Shown here in pieces: positions 46,625-60,569 of a stretch of DNA of 64,000 bases (within the stretch, counting starts at the first letter, position 1; the number at the start of each line of letters is the position of its first letter). The stretch is taken from assembly GCF_016097555.1 (NCBI RefSeq), contig NC_054702.1, positions 87,866,905-87,930,904 on the forward strand, written 5' to 3'. Both the position numbers and the translations under genes were made by a program. The notes under the pieces were generated by a model, which was not told where the DNA came from, did no database searches, and saw only the letters and a program-made list of their open reading frames with translations. The DNA is from Gigantopelta aegis (taxonomy: Eukaryota > Mollusca > Gastropoda > Neomphalida > Peltospiridae).

Positions 46625-47451
46625 CTAAAAGAAAAAATAACGGCAAGTGTGCAAGCGTTTCACAAAAAAGATGAAAATTAATGCACAAGTTCAAAATTTG
46701 GAATAGTATTAGCCATCATTTTGGTCAGTGATGCATTGTATTTAGTAGATATATACTCGAAATGCATAAATGTATGAGACGGTGAAAAAACCCTCAAATT
46801 CGGCCAAAAATTATAGAAATATTCAGGCAAAATGTGCTAATTAGAAACCATGTTTTTTCATCATTCGGTAGTAATTCATATAAAAATGCCTAGTGTTTCG
46901 ATTACAACCCTATACAGCTGTTTGCCAGCAATAATAATTATGAATAAATGTTGTTATCCAGATTCAGGCATTTTCGTTTAATTTGGGAAAAACAAGCCTG
47001 CTCCCCTTACAAAAATGGGAGCCTGTATGCCTATGTCAAAATGTCTATCATAAAACGTTTTGAATGCCATCAGGAGTCTTTGGACATCATAACTCTGATA
47101 GAACAATGTCTGTACCCGATAGATATGGTATTGTTTGAAATGCCCCAAGGTATCTTAGAAGTTGTGATATGTAGACACCAAAAGCTAGAGCAGAAGGTAT
47201 ATTGTTCAACATAAAGGGAAAATTGACTATTGGAAAGTTGAACTTATCCCTTTTGTCATACAGCTTAGTTTGGAGGCCAGTGTCACTGCATGAAACTGTA
47301 ATTCTTCTATTATAAGATCATCAACATAGCGGAAAGTAACATTTAAAATCCAGATTCCTTTGTTTTGATTTTAAAAAATTTAGTCAGAAATTCTTATTCA
47401 TATGCACATAGAAACAAATCAGTGAGTAGGTGTCCTTTTTAAAGTTAGACC

Positions 47452-47590
47452 TGGTGTAAGTTCAGTCGACCGCTTGTTGCTAATGGTCGCCAGACTGATT
47501 TTTGCGCTACAGTAAACCGAATTACCACCTCGGGAACCAATCAAATAGTTCGTGTTCTTTAGCAAAACGTTTTCTGACTGAACTTGGGGC
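47452..47590. mobile_element. 139-bp insertion flanked by a 24-bp direct repeat
   Basis: A 24-bp sequence beginning AGGTGTCCTTTTTAAAGTTA occurs exactly at 47428-47451 and 47591-47614. Between them, GTAAGTTCAGTC and the inverse of GACTGAACTT form inverted ends. The interior shares AACCAATCAAATAGTTCG (inverted) with the MITE at 37713-37857. Confidence 0.75.
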
Positions 47591-47864
47591 AGGTGTCCTT
47601 TTTAAAGTTAGACCATAAGAATGCTGCATCTGCTTCTGATCAGTCCCAGACCTACCAATACTGGTATGCTTGTTGAACAATATCTGGCTAAACATAATGG
47701 TGATGGGGGATCTGTAAAAAGAATAGGGCATTTTCTCTTACAGTAAAACATTCTTTATAGGGACATTTAACCTAAAAATGGCATTGGGGTGGGGGAAGGG
47801 GCTGCTCTACACTAGATATGCTTCTTTACATGCAGGTGTTTGTGTTGCAGAATCGATCACCTCG

Positions 47865-48245
47865 GTGGATCCCTTGCTACATTACGAAAAATGTAGTGGG
47901 TTTCCTCGAATGACTTGTGTGTCATAATTACCAAATGTTTGACATCCAATAGCTGATGATTAATTAATCAAAGTGAACTAGTGGTGTCATTATACAAAAC
48001 GAACAAACTTTACATGCTCTCTAATGGTGTGCCCATTGGGCTGTTTCTTACTCCAACTGATGCTCCACAACTGTTGTAACAAAGGCCAATGTACTACGGT
48101 ATCCAGTGCGTGGGATGGTGCATATAAAAGATCCCTTGCTGCTATAAAATCCAAGAATGGTCTTTAACTGTATGTCAGATGTCACAAAACTGTAATTAAA
48201 ATGTGTTGGGTGCGTCTTTAAATAAAACCAGTCTTTCTTTCAGTG
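47865..48245 (+). mobile_element. Two partial SINE copies in tandem
   Basis: The first piece (47865-48010) has TTCCTCGAATGACTTG, CCAAATGTTTGACATCCAAT and the CTAGTGGTGTCATTATACAA tail. The second (48020-48245) has CCCATTGGGCTGTTTC, GGATGGTGCATATAAAAGAT and the GTGTTGGGTGCGTCTTTAAA tail of the first family. Confidence 0.8.
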
Positions 48246-48550
48246 GTAATGTGCTCGCCTGATGTGGCAGTTGGTCCGAGATCAATCCCCATCGATGGGC
48301 CCATTGAGCTATTTTTCATTCCAGCTAGTGCACCACAACTGATATGTCAAAGACCAGGGTATGTGCCTGGTTGTGCCATCCTGTCTGTGGGATGGTGCAT
48401 ATAAAAGATCCATTGCTACTAACGGAAAACTGTACACGGTTTCCTCACTAAGACTATATGTAAAAATTATTAAATGTTTGACATCTAAAAGCTGATGATT
48501 AACAAATCAATGTGGTCTAGTAGTGTCGTTAAACAAAAACAAACTTTTAA
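48246..48550 (+). mobile_element. SINE copy, nearly complete
   Basis: tRNA-like head (AATGTGCTCGCCTGATGTGG and GGTCCGAGATCAATCCC), core (GGATGGTGCATATAAAAGAT) and the GTTAAACAAAAACAAAC tail. It follows directly on the preceding copy. Confidence 0.85.
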
Positions 48551-48904
48551 CTTCTTTGCAGGTCTCAAACGTACCCGACAGCACCAATAACAAATGTAGT
48601 GATATGAATTGCAGTAGATAGGTGCTTTACCAATGGCAGGTTTTTGTCATTGGGTAAAAATGTTTTTTTGTTTTTTTTTGTGCTTATTTATTGCAAAGGT
48701 TTGAACTGTGAGTATTTTGCCTACTGTAAAAACCTTTCAAAATTGCCTTAGTTACAAATTATTTTGGAAAAAATACATCTCTTTAATAAATACCCCATCA
48801 CCCATAAAATTGTATTGGTAATGCATCCCATAATCTACCCCTACACTCTCCCTCATAGTGTTATGCCATTACAGTACTGTAAATAATTATCTATATTTGA
48901 GGAA

Positions 48905-49222
48905 AGTTAAAGTTTGTTTTGTTTAATGATAGCACTAGAGCATATTGATTAATCATCGGCTATGGATGTTAATTTTTTTAAAATAAATTTTGATATATAG
49001 TCTTGGAGAGGAAACCTGCTAAATGTTTCCATTAGTAGCAATGATTCTTTTATATGCACCATCCCACAGACAGGATAGTACATACCATGGATTTTGATAT
49101 ATCAGTCGTGGTGAACTGGATGTAACAAAAAATAACCCAATGAGCTCATTGATGGGAATCGATCCTAGACTGACCGTGCATCAAGTGAGTGCTTTACCAC
49201 TGGGCTACATCACGGCCCTATA
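48905..49222 (-). mobile_element. SINE copy, nearly complete
   Basis: Minus strand: tail (TTTGTTTTGTTTAATGATAG), core (TTTTATATGCACCATCCCAC) and head (GCTTTACCACTGGGCTACAT). Moderately diverged. Confidence 0.85.
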
Positions 49223-49271
49223 TGAGGAAAAAATCCTATATTGGCCTGATCATTTTAGGGCTGTGAACACA

Positions 49272-49397
49272 GAGAATACTACAAACTACATGAGTGGCCA
49301 TTGGATACCATTTATCTTAGAACTTGTTTCAAAAGATATCTACCGTAATGAGCAAATACATGTTGGATATGTTTTTAAACAACCTGTTGTAAGATAA
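49272..49397. mobile_element. MITE related to 44484-44626
   Basis: Shares GTGGCCATTGGATACCATTT, ATCTTAGAACTTGTTTCAAA and TGTTGTAAGATAAATATTAT with the other copy. The ends are eroded. Confidence 0.6.
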
Positions 49398-49417
49398 ATA
49401 TTATCCTCAAAAATACA

Positions 49418-49815
49418 TTAAATCATCGGCTATTAGATTTCAAACATATAATAAATATGACATATAGTCTTAGAGAAAATCCACTAAATTTTTCAGTTAA
49501 GCTTTTAAAAAAAAAGAAGTGTTTCCGGTTACCCGACCTACCCTAATTTTATGTAGCAACCCTGACATTTTTTGAAGCAAAACAAATTTTAAATGTAGAA
49601 AAAAAAATCATGATCCCTGATCTTTTGCAATTAGCAAACTAGATTCAGAACACCTCAGCTGATTATGGTTTCTTGGTTTTTATTAGATTAACATTCGTTT
49701 TTAAAACCCTTCCTACCTACATACTGGTACCCTAATTTGTTTTCAAGGATGAAACCTGAAATACATCTTTTCTTTAAGCCTTAGCATCAAGAGATCTTTT
49801 ACATGCACTTTCTGA
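49418..49815 (-). mobile_element. SINE interrupted by about 280 bp of foreign DNA
   Basis: AATCATCGGCTATTAGATTT...CCACTAAATTTTTCAGTTA (to about 49500) and AAGAGATCTTTTACATGCAC (from about 49790) are the adjacent tail and core of the SINE. The sequence between starts with AGCTTTTAAA and an A run and is unrelated. Confidence 0.6.
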
Positions 49816-49821
49816 CATAAA

Positions 49822-50102
49822 GGGCAGGACGTAGCCTTATGGTAAAATGCTTGCTTGATGGCTGGTCAATTTGGGATCATTGGGCTATTTCTCATTCCAG
49901 CCAGTACATTGTGACTGGTATATCAAAGGCCGAGGTATGTGCTATCCTGTCTGAGATGGTGCATATAAAAGATCCCTTGCTACTAATGGAAATATGTAGC
50001 AGGTTTGCTAAGAATATATGTCCAAATTACCAAAGGTTTGACATCCAATAGCCGATGATTAATAAATCAATGTGCTTTAGTGGTGTCATTAAACAAAAAC
50101 TG
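49822..50102 (+). mobile_element. SINE copy (second family), nearly complete
   Basis: Head GGCAGGACGTAGCCTTATGG, core ATGGTGCATATAAAAGATCC and tail CAATAGCCGATGATTAATAA...CATTAAACAAAAACTG in order on the plus strand. A further minus-strand scrap (ATATACCACAGCCTTTAATA) follows at about 50112-50160. Confidence 0.87.
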
Positions 50103-50159
50103 TTTTCTCTCATATACCACAGCCTTTAATATACCAGTCGTGAGGAACTGGTTGGGCAA

Positions 50160-52679
50160 GTCAAAAAACAACCGGAGAATAACCCACTAAAGTGGTTGTA
50201 TCATAATAAAGCAAAGGAAAAAATACATGTGCAGGCCCATAGCAATGATATCTGCAGTGGATGGCAAATTCTCTAGTGACAGTAGGGGTCACAGCCTCTA
50301 TTGAGGGTCACAAGTCATAATGTATTCTTTATTTATATAGATTAGGATTCTTTTTTTTACATATTTGTCCTCGAGTGATGGGGGGGGGGGGGGGCACAGA
50401 CACCAGTTTCTATAGGCCTGATGTGTATTACATTTTGACTACTTGGCACCATAAAATGAGGCTTATATTATGGTGGTCTGAAATTCACTTTAGATCCCAC
50501 TGTATTAAACACAACAAATAGCACTATTCACGATTTTATTGATGTGATTAATTAAAATATAAAATAGTAAAGTCAAACAATAACAATAAAATATGCAAAT
50601 GTGGTATACCTTATTATTTATCACTTGGAACTTTCCACAAATATTTTATGCTCAGTGCATTTCAAACTATTTACAAAATTATCAATCCACTTATCTTAGT
50701 TTACTATCAGCACCCAAAATTAAGTTTTCATAGTACGTGCAGATATAAGTTTAAAATTTCTATTTAAATAATTATATTTTGAATGTCATAATTAAGATTT
50801 AATAATTGTTTTAATCATCAGAATACTGTATACTAATTCATGGTAAATATTTCAAATAGTATAACAGATTCTTAAAAATAGATGTGAAACAAAACACATA
50901 TTGCAAGACAATACACTGTCCTTTTTTAAACATAAAGGCTCATAAAGAATGGATGTGGTATATGCATGCGATCCGACTGTTGCGTCCGATGCCTCTGCGG
51001 CTTGCATTTTGAGGATATACCCCATATACAATTAATTCAGTGCAGCTAGTCTCATGCATTTTGCAGACACACACATCCAGTCTAGACGTCCTCGTTGAAA
51101 CTAATGTATTTTTTAGCCAGACCCCACCTCATCCAATCTACATGATCCTTAAGAGTATTATTCTTACAAGATTAACAATAACTTCAATATACTGACACAC
51201 GAACCGATAAAAGAAACACCACTATCAGATACATTTGTAAAAACTGAGTTTATTTATTTTAAATCAATTTCAACACTACTTCATTTCAAACTTTTTTTGT
51301 ATGATTCCACAGGAATCAGGTATGTAAAATATCTACAACATTCAAAGTTGATTGAGTAAAGTAATTATTATTTTGCTTAAACATTTCTTTTTCATATTTA
51401 ATATTATAAATGGTTTATAATTTAAGTCACAAATATAAATAGGATGGTACAAATTGTCACTCAGAAGCTATGCAGTCAAACATATTATGTAAGCATATAT
51501 TGCACAAAAGGTATTCTAATTTCAAGCAGTATTTTGGTTTAAGCATTACCAAACAGACAATTTTGCAAATCTTAATACAAACATACAATTACTTAATCTT
51601 GGTTGGTAATTAAAAAACCTACATATCTTTTTCAACATTAAACAAAAGTGTCTTGTAAATAAAAAAAAATAAAAAATAAAAAATCCATATCATAAATGTG
51701 AATTTTTAATCCTATGTTCTATTACATTTCTGGCTTAATATTTGGGTAATTGCATGTTACTTTGATATTATCATCATCATAAAATTATCCCATTTAAAGC
51801 CAAAATCACATTATACGACGTGATGCAACTCAACTGTCGAGTTAAGTCACGTTGCGTAGTGTGTATTGAAAAACCAGCCATCTACAACTGATTTTTACAT
51901 AACGGTTGACATATAGTGTGTATGGGTCATGCCTCATGACATGATGTGACTGTCCAGTTGAATCGTATCAAGGTGAAAATAACTTTAACATGGTACAGAT
52001 GATAGATAGGTCGATCATTCTCCATACCAGACTTAAAACTACAAAGCTTTCAATAGGTAAAGCCATATTCTGTTAAGTTTTAAAACCAGGCTTTAACATA
52101 ACAGATTAATTAAACTAGTAGGTGGTAATCGATATAATACTGGCAAACTCTATAGCTAGGATTCTACACAATGTGTGACAATCTATGGTAATAATTGTTT
52201 TTTTTACAAAGCACATTTATTTATTCAGTGACCAACTGAGCATAGAGTGTTGAAGTATTTATTCAGAAGAAAATATCAGGATATTAATATATTTAATTGT
52301 TAAGTCACAATTTCTTAATAATTTATTCAAACAATAGGGGCATACTAATAAAAATCATAATTATGGCCAACTTCTGGTCTGCTAGCACAGTACATGTACC
52401 AGTATTAGTATGGATAGTAAATAGTAAATAAACTAAGTCACCAGTTACTATAAAAGGTATGTCCTGACTGAAGTAATTTTGGCTTGGCACAAGCTTTAAC
52501 AAAATTTATTTAACAAGGGATTTAAATTTAATAATAACTGATATTGAAAAAAAAATGTATTCACCATTCTATAATATACTGTTTTGCTGATATAACTTCC
52601 TGAGTCCTGTTGACCACCTGTCCTCTGTTTCCTCCCTGGATAGAGGTTAGGCATTTTTGTAACAGGGAAAGGTAAATAA

Positions 52680-52720
<41 letters not shown>

Positions 52721-54340
52721 ATATTGGAGTGTTTCATGCTATTTACTGCCCCAGCTTTTTTTTTATAATATAAATTTGATTATAAGTCATAGGATAGAAA
52801 CAAATATTATATGCATTTTGATTATAGTTAGCACTGACACACAATTCACATGACTATAAAAACATACCATTAAAGCAAGAGAGAGAAAAAGATTAAACAA
52901 TGTTGTATTTATATCCATAAGTTATAACTACCATAAAAATAATAATAATTGTTTTATGAAAGTTGCATATAAAAACCTGTAGCACATGATGATTTAAAAT
53001 GAAACATCACAGGACAATACAAATCCACCACTGACACTAATAAACACGGTCTATCAGCAGTTATTAGGTTCTCATGTTGTAGTTATAATGCATGGGTTAG
53101 TTTGATAGACAAAACCTGCCACCACACACACTACTTTCTAATATGCACTTTCCCACAGACAGGACAACACATACCTTAGTCTTTGATACATCGGTCATGT
53201 AACAATGGATGGAATAGAATCCACAAAGTTTAACATATTTTACAATATAATGGGCAATAATAAATTAAATATTAATTGAAAACTAACTTGATTTGTATTT
53301 GTGGTAATGAATATATTAATATGAATACACTGAAACTATTCTATTTGATTTGATATGATGTATCACAACATTTTGAGTAAATGAATAAGTCAAGTTACAT
53401 TTTTGGTGAATTTGATAAATTATTCTGTTTGATTTTAGAAGATGCACCAGAACATTTTTAGGAAATAAATAAAGACTTAATAAAAGAAAAGACAATGATT
53501 ATATCTAGATATCTTGTTTTCAGAATGTAAACAAAAGTGTAACAGTGGTTTAAATGAATGCTACAATATACAAATCCATAAATATATTGTATAATTTTTA
53601 CATTGTGTATGTAAAAATGTGCCTATTTTATATGTATGTATAAGATGTGGGGGAGACCAGATCCAAATGGTCAAAATATGGGCCATTACCATGATATTTA
53701 TGGGATATTGTGGAACAAAAACAGATAAAATTAAACAGAATGCTTATATGGCATTGTATACTATAATGGGAACAGGACAGTGTATGAAAACCAAAAATGG
53801 TAAGCATTTTAAATATGGATGCTAAATATTTATTATAGATTTAGATGTATAAATAACTACCTTATGTATTTCAGTGTGTTTAACAAATGATAAAATGTAT
53901 CACTATGGTTAAACAATATCACAAGATTAATGGTTGATATGTTTTCTTAAACATACATTAACTCAGATATACTTTTAACAAACGTACTATTGTTTGAAAT
54001 GGTAAAAATGAAAGAAAGAAAAAGAGTACTCCAAAGCAAATATAAAACCCCCACCCAAAAACCTAACATCACAAATATTTAATTACACCACCTGCAAGTA
54101 AAACCGTGTCTAATGTATTTATATCTATGATTGCTAACCATGTCTTTAACATCTTTATAATACATGGTACTAATGGTAACAAAAACAGAAACCCTTTTAA
54201 CAGCAAGACTAAAATTAATTTCAAAATCAACTTCAGATGATCACATTAATTGATCTATTCAAAGCACTACAAAACTATACACAGGTACTAATGTACAACG
54301 AAATAAATGTAACCTGGACACAAACGAGACCAAATAAAAA
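50160..54340. other. AT-rich DNA with few features
   Basis: I see a G tract near 50380-50394, a poly-A run of over 30 at about 52686-52718 and a SINE scrap on the minus strand at about 53150-53205 (CCCACAGACAGGACAACACA). No convincing exon. Inferred to be intron of the unidentified minus-strand gene. Confidence 0.4.
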
Positions 54341-54605
54341 GTCTGGTTTTAAGGGGTATCTAATATAGAGAGGTTCCATGTTTTACTGATATTTAAAAAA
54401 GAGACCATGAAAAATGTCTGGTTTTAAGGGGTATCTGGTATAGAGAGGTCTTTTTTTTTTACCGATATTTAAAAAAGAGACCATGAAAAATGTCTGGTTT
54501 TAAGGGGTATCTGGTATAGAGAGGTCTTTTTTTTTACCGATATTTAAAAAAGAGACCATGAAAAATGTCTGGTTTTGAAGAAATTCTGATTTATTGAAGA
54601 TCCGG
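54341..54605. repeat. Tandem repeat, unit 75-76 bp, three and a half copies
   Basis: GTCTGGTTTTAAGGGGTATC begins units at 54341, 54416 and 54492, and a partial unit begins at 54567. Each holds ATAGAGAGGT and AAAAAAGAGACCATGAAAAA. Copies 2 and 3 are nearly identical apart from a T-tract length. Confidence 0.92.
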
Positions 54606-55140
54606 TTTTGAGACGTTTTATTGTAATTAAATTTGTTCAGTGCATTACCTATCACAATAAAAAAACTAATTAATGAAAAACAATCATGTGACAAAATATC
54701 TTAGATTGAATACTTCTATCGTTGCATATATATCTTTTCAAGGTATATCAATAATAGAAATGACATTTCTCGTATGTTGGTCTGATTTTTTGCCAAATTC
54801 TTCAAATTATGGTACAGATCCATTTGGTAAGCCTAATCATTTTTACTTTCAAAGATTTACCTACAATCATAAAATGCATTACACAGCTATCCATTTTCAT
54901 TAAGTCTTTTCAAAACAGCCATGATTGACAGAAATGGACGAAACAGAAGTTACTTCCGTACTTCAGAAATTTTACGGAGAGTAAATATAGTGTTCAAAAA
55001 TAAGTAAGGGATATTTAAATTCCAGTAGAAATAAAGTGTGAAACATACTGGCAGAATCAAAAGGTAAACATAGATCCATGGCCAGCCTGAGCCTAAATGT
55101 TTCCATCACAAGTGTGTGACACTTTTCTTTTGTTACCTAC

Positions 55141-55225
55141 TCAACAGATTAATGTGATTTGTACCCCGATGGTACACTAATGCAAATACCACAGGGCTCA
55201 CACTGTCATTCTCCAAAGATGCCAA
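55141..55225 (-). CDS. Candidate exon C of the same unidentified gene
   Basis: A strong acceptor (a T-rich run then CACAG) precedes 55225. Only one frame is open, phase 0: LASLENDSVSPVVFALVYHR then GTNHINLL. Two overlapping donors are possible: TTGA|GTAGGT (exon end 55141, phase 1) or AG|GTAACA (exon end 55137, phase 2). The first fits the candidate terminal exon at 46624-46506. Joined to exon A the reading crosses DDVPFP/LASLEND without interruption. The product is not recognised. Confidence 0.5.
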
Positions 55226-56264
55226 CTGTGAAAAAAAAAGAAGAAAAAAAAAGAATTTTCGAAAGATTTTTTCCATCTTGATTTTTAGAACCAAACACTC
55301 TTTCAATCAGCCTCGTGGTGTGAATAAGCACTATCTGCATGTCCGCGAGGCCAGTCTACTATTCAGTAGTGTACTGCCAGCTGCTTATCGTAAAGTTAAA
55401 AAATGTGATTAAATAAAATGAAATACTGTTCAAGACATGTTGCATTGTTGATACTATATGTTTGATTACTAGCAACAACAAGTTTTAATTTTTATTTGTC
55501 GTGTTTTGTCATACCGGTTAATGTTGTAAATCTAGGTCACGTGGTTGAGTTCATTTCCACGAAGTGGGTACGTTGGTGAGGAATACATATTATTTCTCAC
55601 TTATATACAATCATTATTAATTTAAACTTTCTATGCTTACAGATTATATTTCAAACACATTAAATAATCAGCCATTATTTAAAACAGAGGCTGTGCTATA
55701 AAGACATCTGGATGCAATAAGCCAGGGCTAGATCTGGATCAGCAAAACATTTTGCCAAATCATTTATTAAACTTGAAAAAACTGCAGAAACCCAGTTATT
55801 TTGTAACAAAATATAAATTATTACATGAAATTATTTTGCAAAAATTAAATAAAATTCACCAACTATTTTTTAAATTCGCAATTGGTGAATTTGGTGAGTG
55901 CCAGAGCTGGCCATGAATAAACGCTAAGTGGCATATTTATACTGTAATAACATGTCAAACATTTACTTAATTAAATTGATATGCAAATTAATTAATATAC
56001 CGGTACAGAAAGATTGTATAGGTGACTATTTGTGTACACTTCTTTAAGTAATAATAATAATAATAAATAAATAATAAAAGGTGGCTTCTGATTGGTGCAT
56101 TTTAAATACATGGCTTTACTGTTTCAAAAAGATCTCAGAATGAACTGAGAATGAAAATGGATTTATATTCCTGTATATTGCATCAAATGATCATATGTAA
56201 AAAAAAAAAAAAAAAAACCAGTATGTAATCCAGATTGATTACCGAATGGATCAGTAATTAACCC

Positions 56265-56410
56265 CAGCAACTGCCCACGACAATTGGCAATGCTGTAGAG
56301 ATTGCCATGGTGTTTTTAATTCTCCATGGCACTTTTTTAACTAGACTATATTCAGGGTGTTTATCAATGGTATGTTTTTTGCCGTGGGCATTTTTCTAAT
56401 TGCAGAGGTT
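56265..56410. repeat. Possible MITE with CTGCCCACG ends
   Basis: CAACTGCCCACGACAATTG and TTTTTTGCCGTGGGCATTTT are inverted about 140 bp apart. CCATGG occurs inside twice. The boundaries are uncertain. Confidence 0.4.
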
Positions 56411-57067
56411 GAGTATTTGAATTTTAAGCAAGAACAGATGGGAAATCCAATTCAGTCACTTTAGACAGCATTATCTATGACTGCCTATGAGATGCTGGTA
56501 TAGTACATGCATTTTAAATAACTTCTTAGTGAATCTTAAATCATTGTTAGAGAGAAAAAAAAATTGAATATGAAATGTATTTCTTGACATCAAGAAATAC
56601 CAAACATTATAAAAATAACAAATAACAATACTCTAAATATCAACCAACAAGAAAATTGATAGACAGTAACCATGTTGAATCAAAACAATTAGGTCATAGT
56701 TTAACTAAAAGTCAAGTACTAAATGGGATTCTTAAATGCGTGAATAGGACATAGTTGGCTTCATTTCCTTTTATTAGGGAAGCAAATACACTAGTTTAAA
56801 ACCTGTAGTTTAACAGTCACAAAAGAGTATCAATAAGAAGGTTGGTTGCTTTAATGCAAGTTCATCTGACTATATTTGATGATCTGGAAGAATACTAACT
56901 TCATCTTACAATATCCATAGACATATGACTGTATGTAACTTTCCTAAATGTAAAAAGATGGTTGACACTCAACTTTGGTCTGGAATGGATACTCACCCAA
57001 CACTGCATCCTCTACACCCTGCTTTAACCGTTTTGGACATTTTGTACAACTATACGACAAACACATA

Positions 57068-58191
57068 CAGTAAAGTACTTTTAGAATGAACATGCTTATA
57101 ACAAACTACAGGTTAGAACGAACTGATTGTAAAGTCCTGATTTCCCCCCCTATATATTAGTAATAAATTTTAATGTATAGAATGAACTATGTATAGAGAA
57201 TTAACTGTTAAACGAACCAATTTTTGGTCAAAATTGTGAATTTCAGTGTAAATTAGTGCATATACAGCAAACTGATCATAACTGTTTTGTATCTTATTTG
57301 TATCTTATCAATCAGTAGCATTAACAGCAATGCATCAAAAATTACTATACTGATAAGATCAGTCAGAAAACGTCCGTGTGGATTTACGTAGTCGATTGGC
57401 ATCAATTAAGGGAGTATTGAACAATTAATGGTATGATCTCACTTCCCTGCTATTGTTTGCTTATTTAAGTCTACATCGCTACATTGACATTTTGCCGGTA
57501 TCCCACAAGAAGACTGACACATACAACTCACTTGCATCTTATTAATCAGTAGCATTAGCGACAATGCATCCAAAACGACTGCACTGATAAGTCTTAAAGC
57601 AGTGAGTTCTTATTTCACTACTATTGTGTGCTTGTTTAAGTGCCGGTATCCAACAATATGACTGACACGTGAAACTCACTATACAGTCATTGTAATTAGC
57701 GTTAAATAACCGGATATTTTGTTTTGAAGGTAGGTAACACAAATGTTATCAAATGTTGAACAGTATTCGGTACATGTGCAATCATGACAGACACAATAGC
57801 ACTGTTTTTCCAAAGTAAAGTTGATGTAACTATACCCGTTTCATTCAATTTCCGACATCGCTACAGCCCTGCAGGCTATGAGACCAACACTCACTAAGCA
57901 GACAAAAATAAGCAACTCTGTTTCAAAACATGACTGACTGAACACTCATTTGATTCAACATGCTGTATTTATTTGCATATTTGCTTCTATTGGTGATAAT
58001 AAATGAAATATTAAAAAAAAACCCAAAAACCCCACTAATTCTGGTGTTTATGGTGTTTAAATTTGAAAAATCCAAAATGGCCGACTACCTGAATGAAAAC
58101 GGCTCACTTCTGTAAATGTTTACAACGAACTACTGCTATAACGAACCGATGTTCCTGGTCCCTTGCAGTTCGTTATAAGAGTACTTTACTG
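57068..58191. mobile_element. Pogo/Tigger-like element, copy 2, about 1.1 kb
   Basis: Tips CAGTAAAGTACTTTTAGAAT and the inverse of GTTCGTTATAAGAGTACTTT, flanked by TA. Inside, AATCAGTAGCATTA...CAATGCATC occurs twice (about 57310 and 57543). No transposase frame. Confidence 0.8.
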
Positions 58192-60569
58192 TATGTGTTT
58201 TCATTTATCCATTTACAACAATTTGATTATGTTACGTTCATAGAATATTTTAAAATTTCCAAAATGTGAACCAAACCATAATTTATATTAAGACAAGTTA
58301 TCTAATACAGGTAAAACTGGAGAAAATTTGAGGTTTTTTCTCTCTTTTAGATACTTCACCTGCCCTCAAAATAAACCCTTGAGGACAGGTGAGGACAGGT
58401 GAAGAGGAAAAGAAAACAAGAAACAAAGAAACAATCACTTCAAAAACCTTCAAAGATCACAATCATCACAAACAAATATGTAATAGTTGATCTATAAAAA
58501 TAATATTAAAAGAGAAACTAACTAGAAAAATAGGTAAATATGTGTTTGATTTGTAAATATTGAAAATTATATTTTACATGCAAATTATATACATTTACAA
58601 TTGCCACACTGGTATAATTTCATATTTTGTATAAACATTTTTAATATTATATACAGGTAATAATATAGAGTACGTTATGTTTTATATATACTCATAGATA
58701 TGCATATTATCAACAAATAAAATGCAACAATCTTTAAAAACTGCTCAACAATACTAAATCATTTGCAAATGGTTTATTCAAGCCTTTCCATATTTGATAT
58801 ATTATAATCTGGGTTTAAGCTGGCATTCACAAAATGCAAATTAATGTCAAATTTGGTGAACATATTTATTAAATCACCAAAAAGCTCACTTCAGAATCAA
58901 ATAAATATAATTTTTCAAACAGCATTAATTTTATTATATTACAATCGGTTAACTGTAAGTTAAATTAGGCTACAGATTTTCTGAAAACAATCTGAGTAAG
59001 CTAAATACTGTAAATCAGGAAATGTTAGCGAGCATAAAATGTTAGAGAATTTAGCAAGCTCAAACAAGATGCTAATATTTTATGACGTTAAATTTAAAGA
59101 GAGATACAACAGACTGTTCTGAAAAACATCTGTGTGATTGTTTTGTCTGTGATTAAATGAACTCACAAAATGGTTACATGCTACTGATTAAACCACAAGG
59201 ATAGCAAACAACAATAGTTAGTTAGAATTTTACTGCAATTTTCTACTTGTGCTACATTTAAGTTGTCTGTATGCTGCTTAATGTCAAGATTCTTCAAAAA
59301 CACTATTTCAGCTGATCCTACAACTTAGTTTATTCTTTTTTCAGTTTCTGATATTATGACTTTTGTTGCTAATATGTCACTTATCTGGATTTCGCTAAAT
59401 TTTAAGATCGCTAATATTTTATGATTTACAATAATTATTAATCTGCTTAGCAGTAATGATCATTGGAATACTCTGTCTAGAAGTAAGGTTCCTTCAAGTC
59501 ATTTAGTCATAATTTGGACTTCAATCATTTGCTACTAAGTATCAGTTGAATTTATTTTATTCATATGAATGTGATAATGCTGGACTTAAATTATTTGTGT
59601 CCACATAAGTAGTGGGATTATTTCAGTTCTCTAAAGCATGGTTTGCATCACTTAGATATTTAGATTAACTGTGTAAAAATAGGGATCTTTGATAATCAAA
59701 ACAGCATTAACATACCTGCTACCAACCAGCTAATAAATTGCAATATGAAAATATTAGTTAACATTTGAAATATAAATATATCTATGTAAAAACAATTGGT
59801 TGCTATACTTATTGCATGTACAATTAAAGAAAATGGAATGTAAAAAAATGTGTTTAATACTTAAATAGAACAAATACTAAACTGGAATGTGAAAAGATGT
59901 TTGGTACTTTTATATGACAATTAGATAAATTGGAATGTAAGAAAAATGGTTGATACTTAATATATAGTTCACACTTGAGAAGAATGTGTAGACAAACTGG
60001 AATGTAAAACAAGACAGTTGATGGATTTCGGCCTGGAAATGACCCTTTCACAACATTCAAAGTTAAACTATAAATTCAATTAATATTGATTTCATCTATT
60101 GTATTTGTGAATAATGTTACTGAAGTACTGTTATTCACTTGCATAGATGTGCCTTGTATAAAATGGATGAATATGTGCCAATGTATGAATATACAAATGT
60201 CTGACAACATGTGAACAATGAATAAATTGACTTTTGAACAAAAACACTGTGTAGTAATAACAAACAGCAGGTGGGAAATGTGACTAAATATATGATAAAA
60301 TAATTCTTGTGTTGACTTAGTGTCACATAATGAAGTTTACACACATTAAGGAAATGTACAAAAATTAATAAATTTTAAGGAAATGGTACACAAAAATAGG
60401 TTCTAAATTGTGATTTCATCAAAGGCACTCATCCATAAGTTTTAATTGTCAGTATAAGCATTCTAAAATAAATTCAGTGTAAAGCACTACTAACAAGACT
60501 TCTTCAAAATATGATATTGTCAGTATCACAGAACATAATTAGATTAAAATGAAATAGAAATGCATAGCA
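58192..60569. other. AT-rich DNA without recognised genes
   Basis: Only weak internal repetition is seen, such as AAACTGGAATGTGAAAAGA-like units around 59865-60010. No exon-like segment was found. Confidence 0.4.

Noticed and set aside
56997..57049. Exon-like segment on the minus strand reading CTKCPKRLKQGVEDAVLG with a GTGAGT donor
   Set aside because: The acceptor side lacks a good pyrimidine tract, a transposon tip lies 18 bp upstream, and neither open frame has phases compatible with neighbouring candidate exons A and C.
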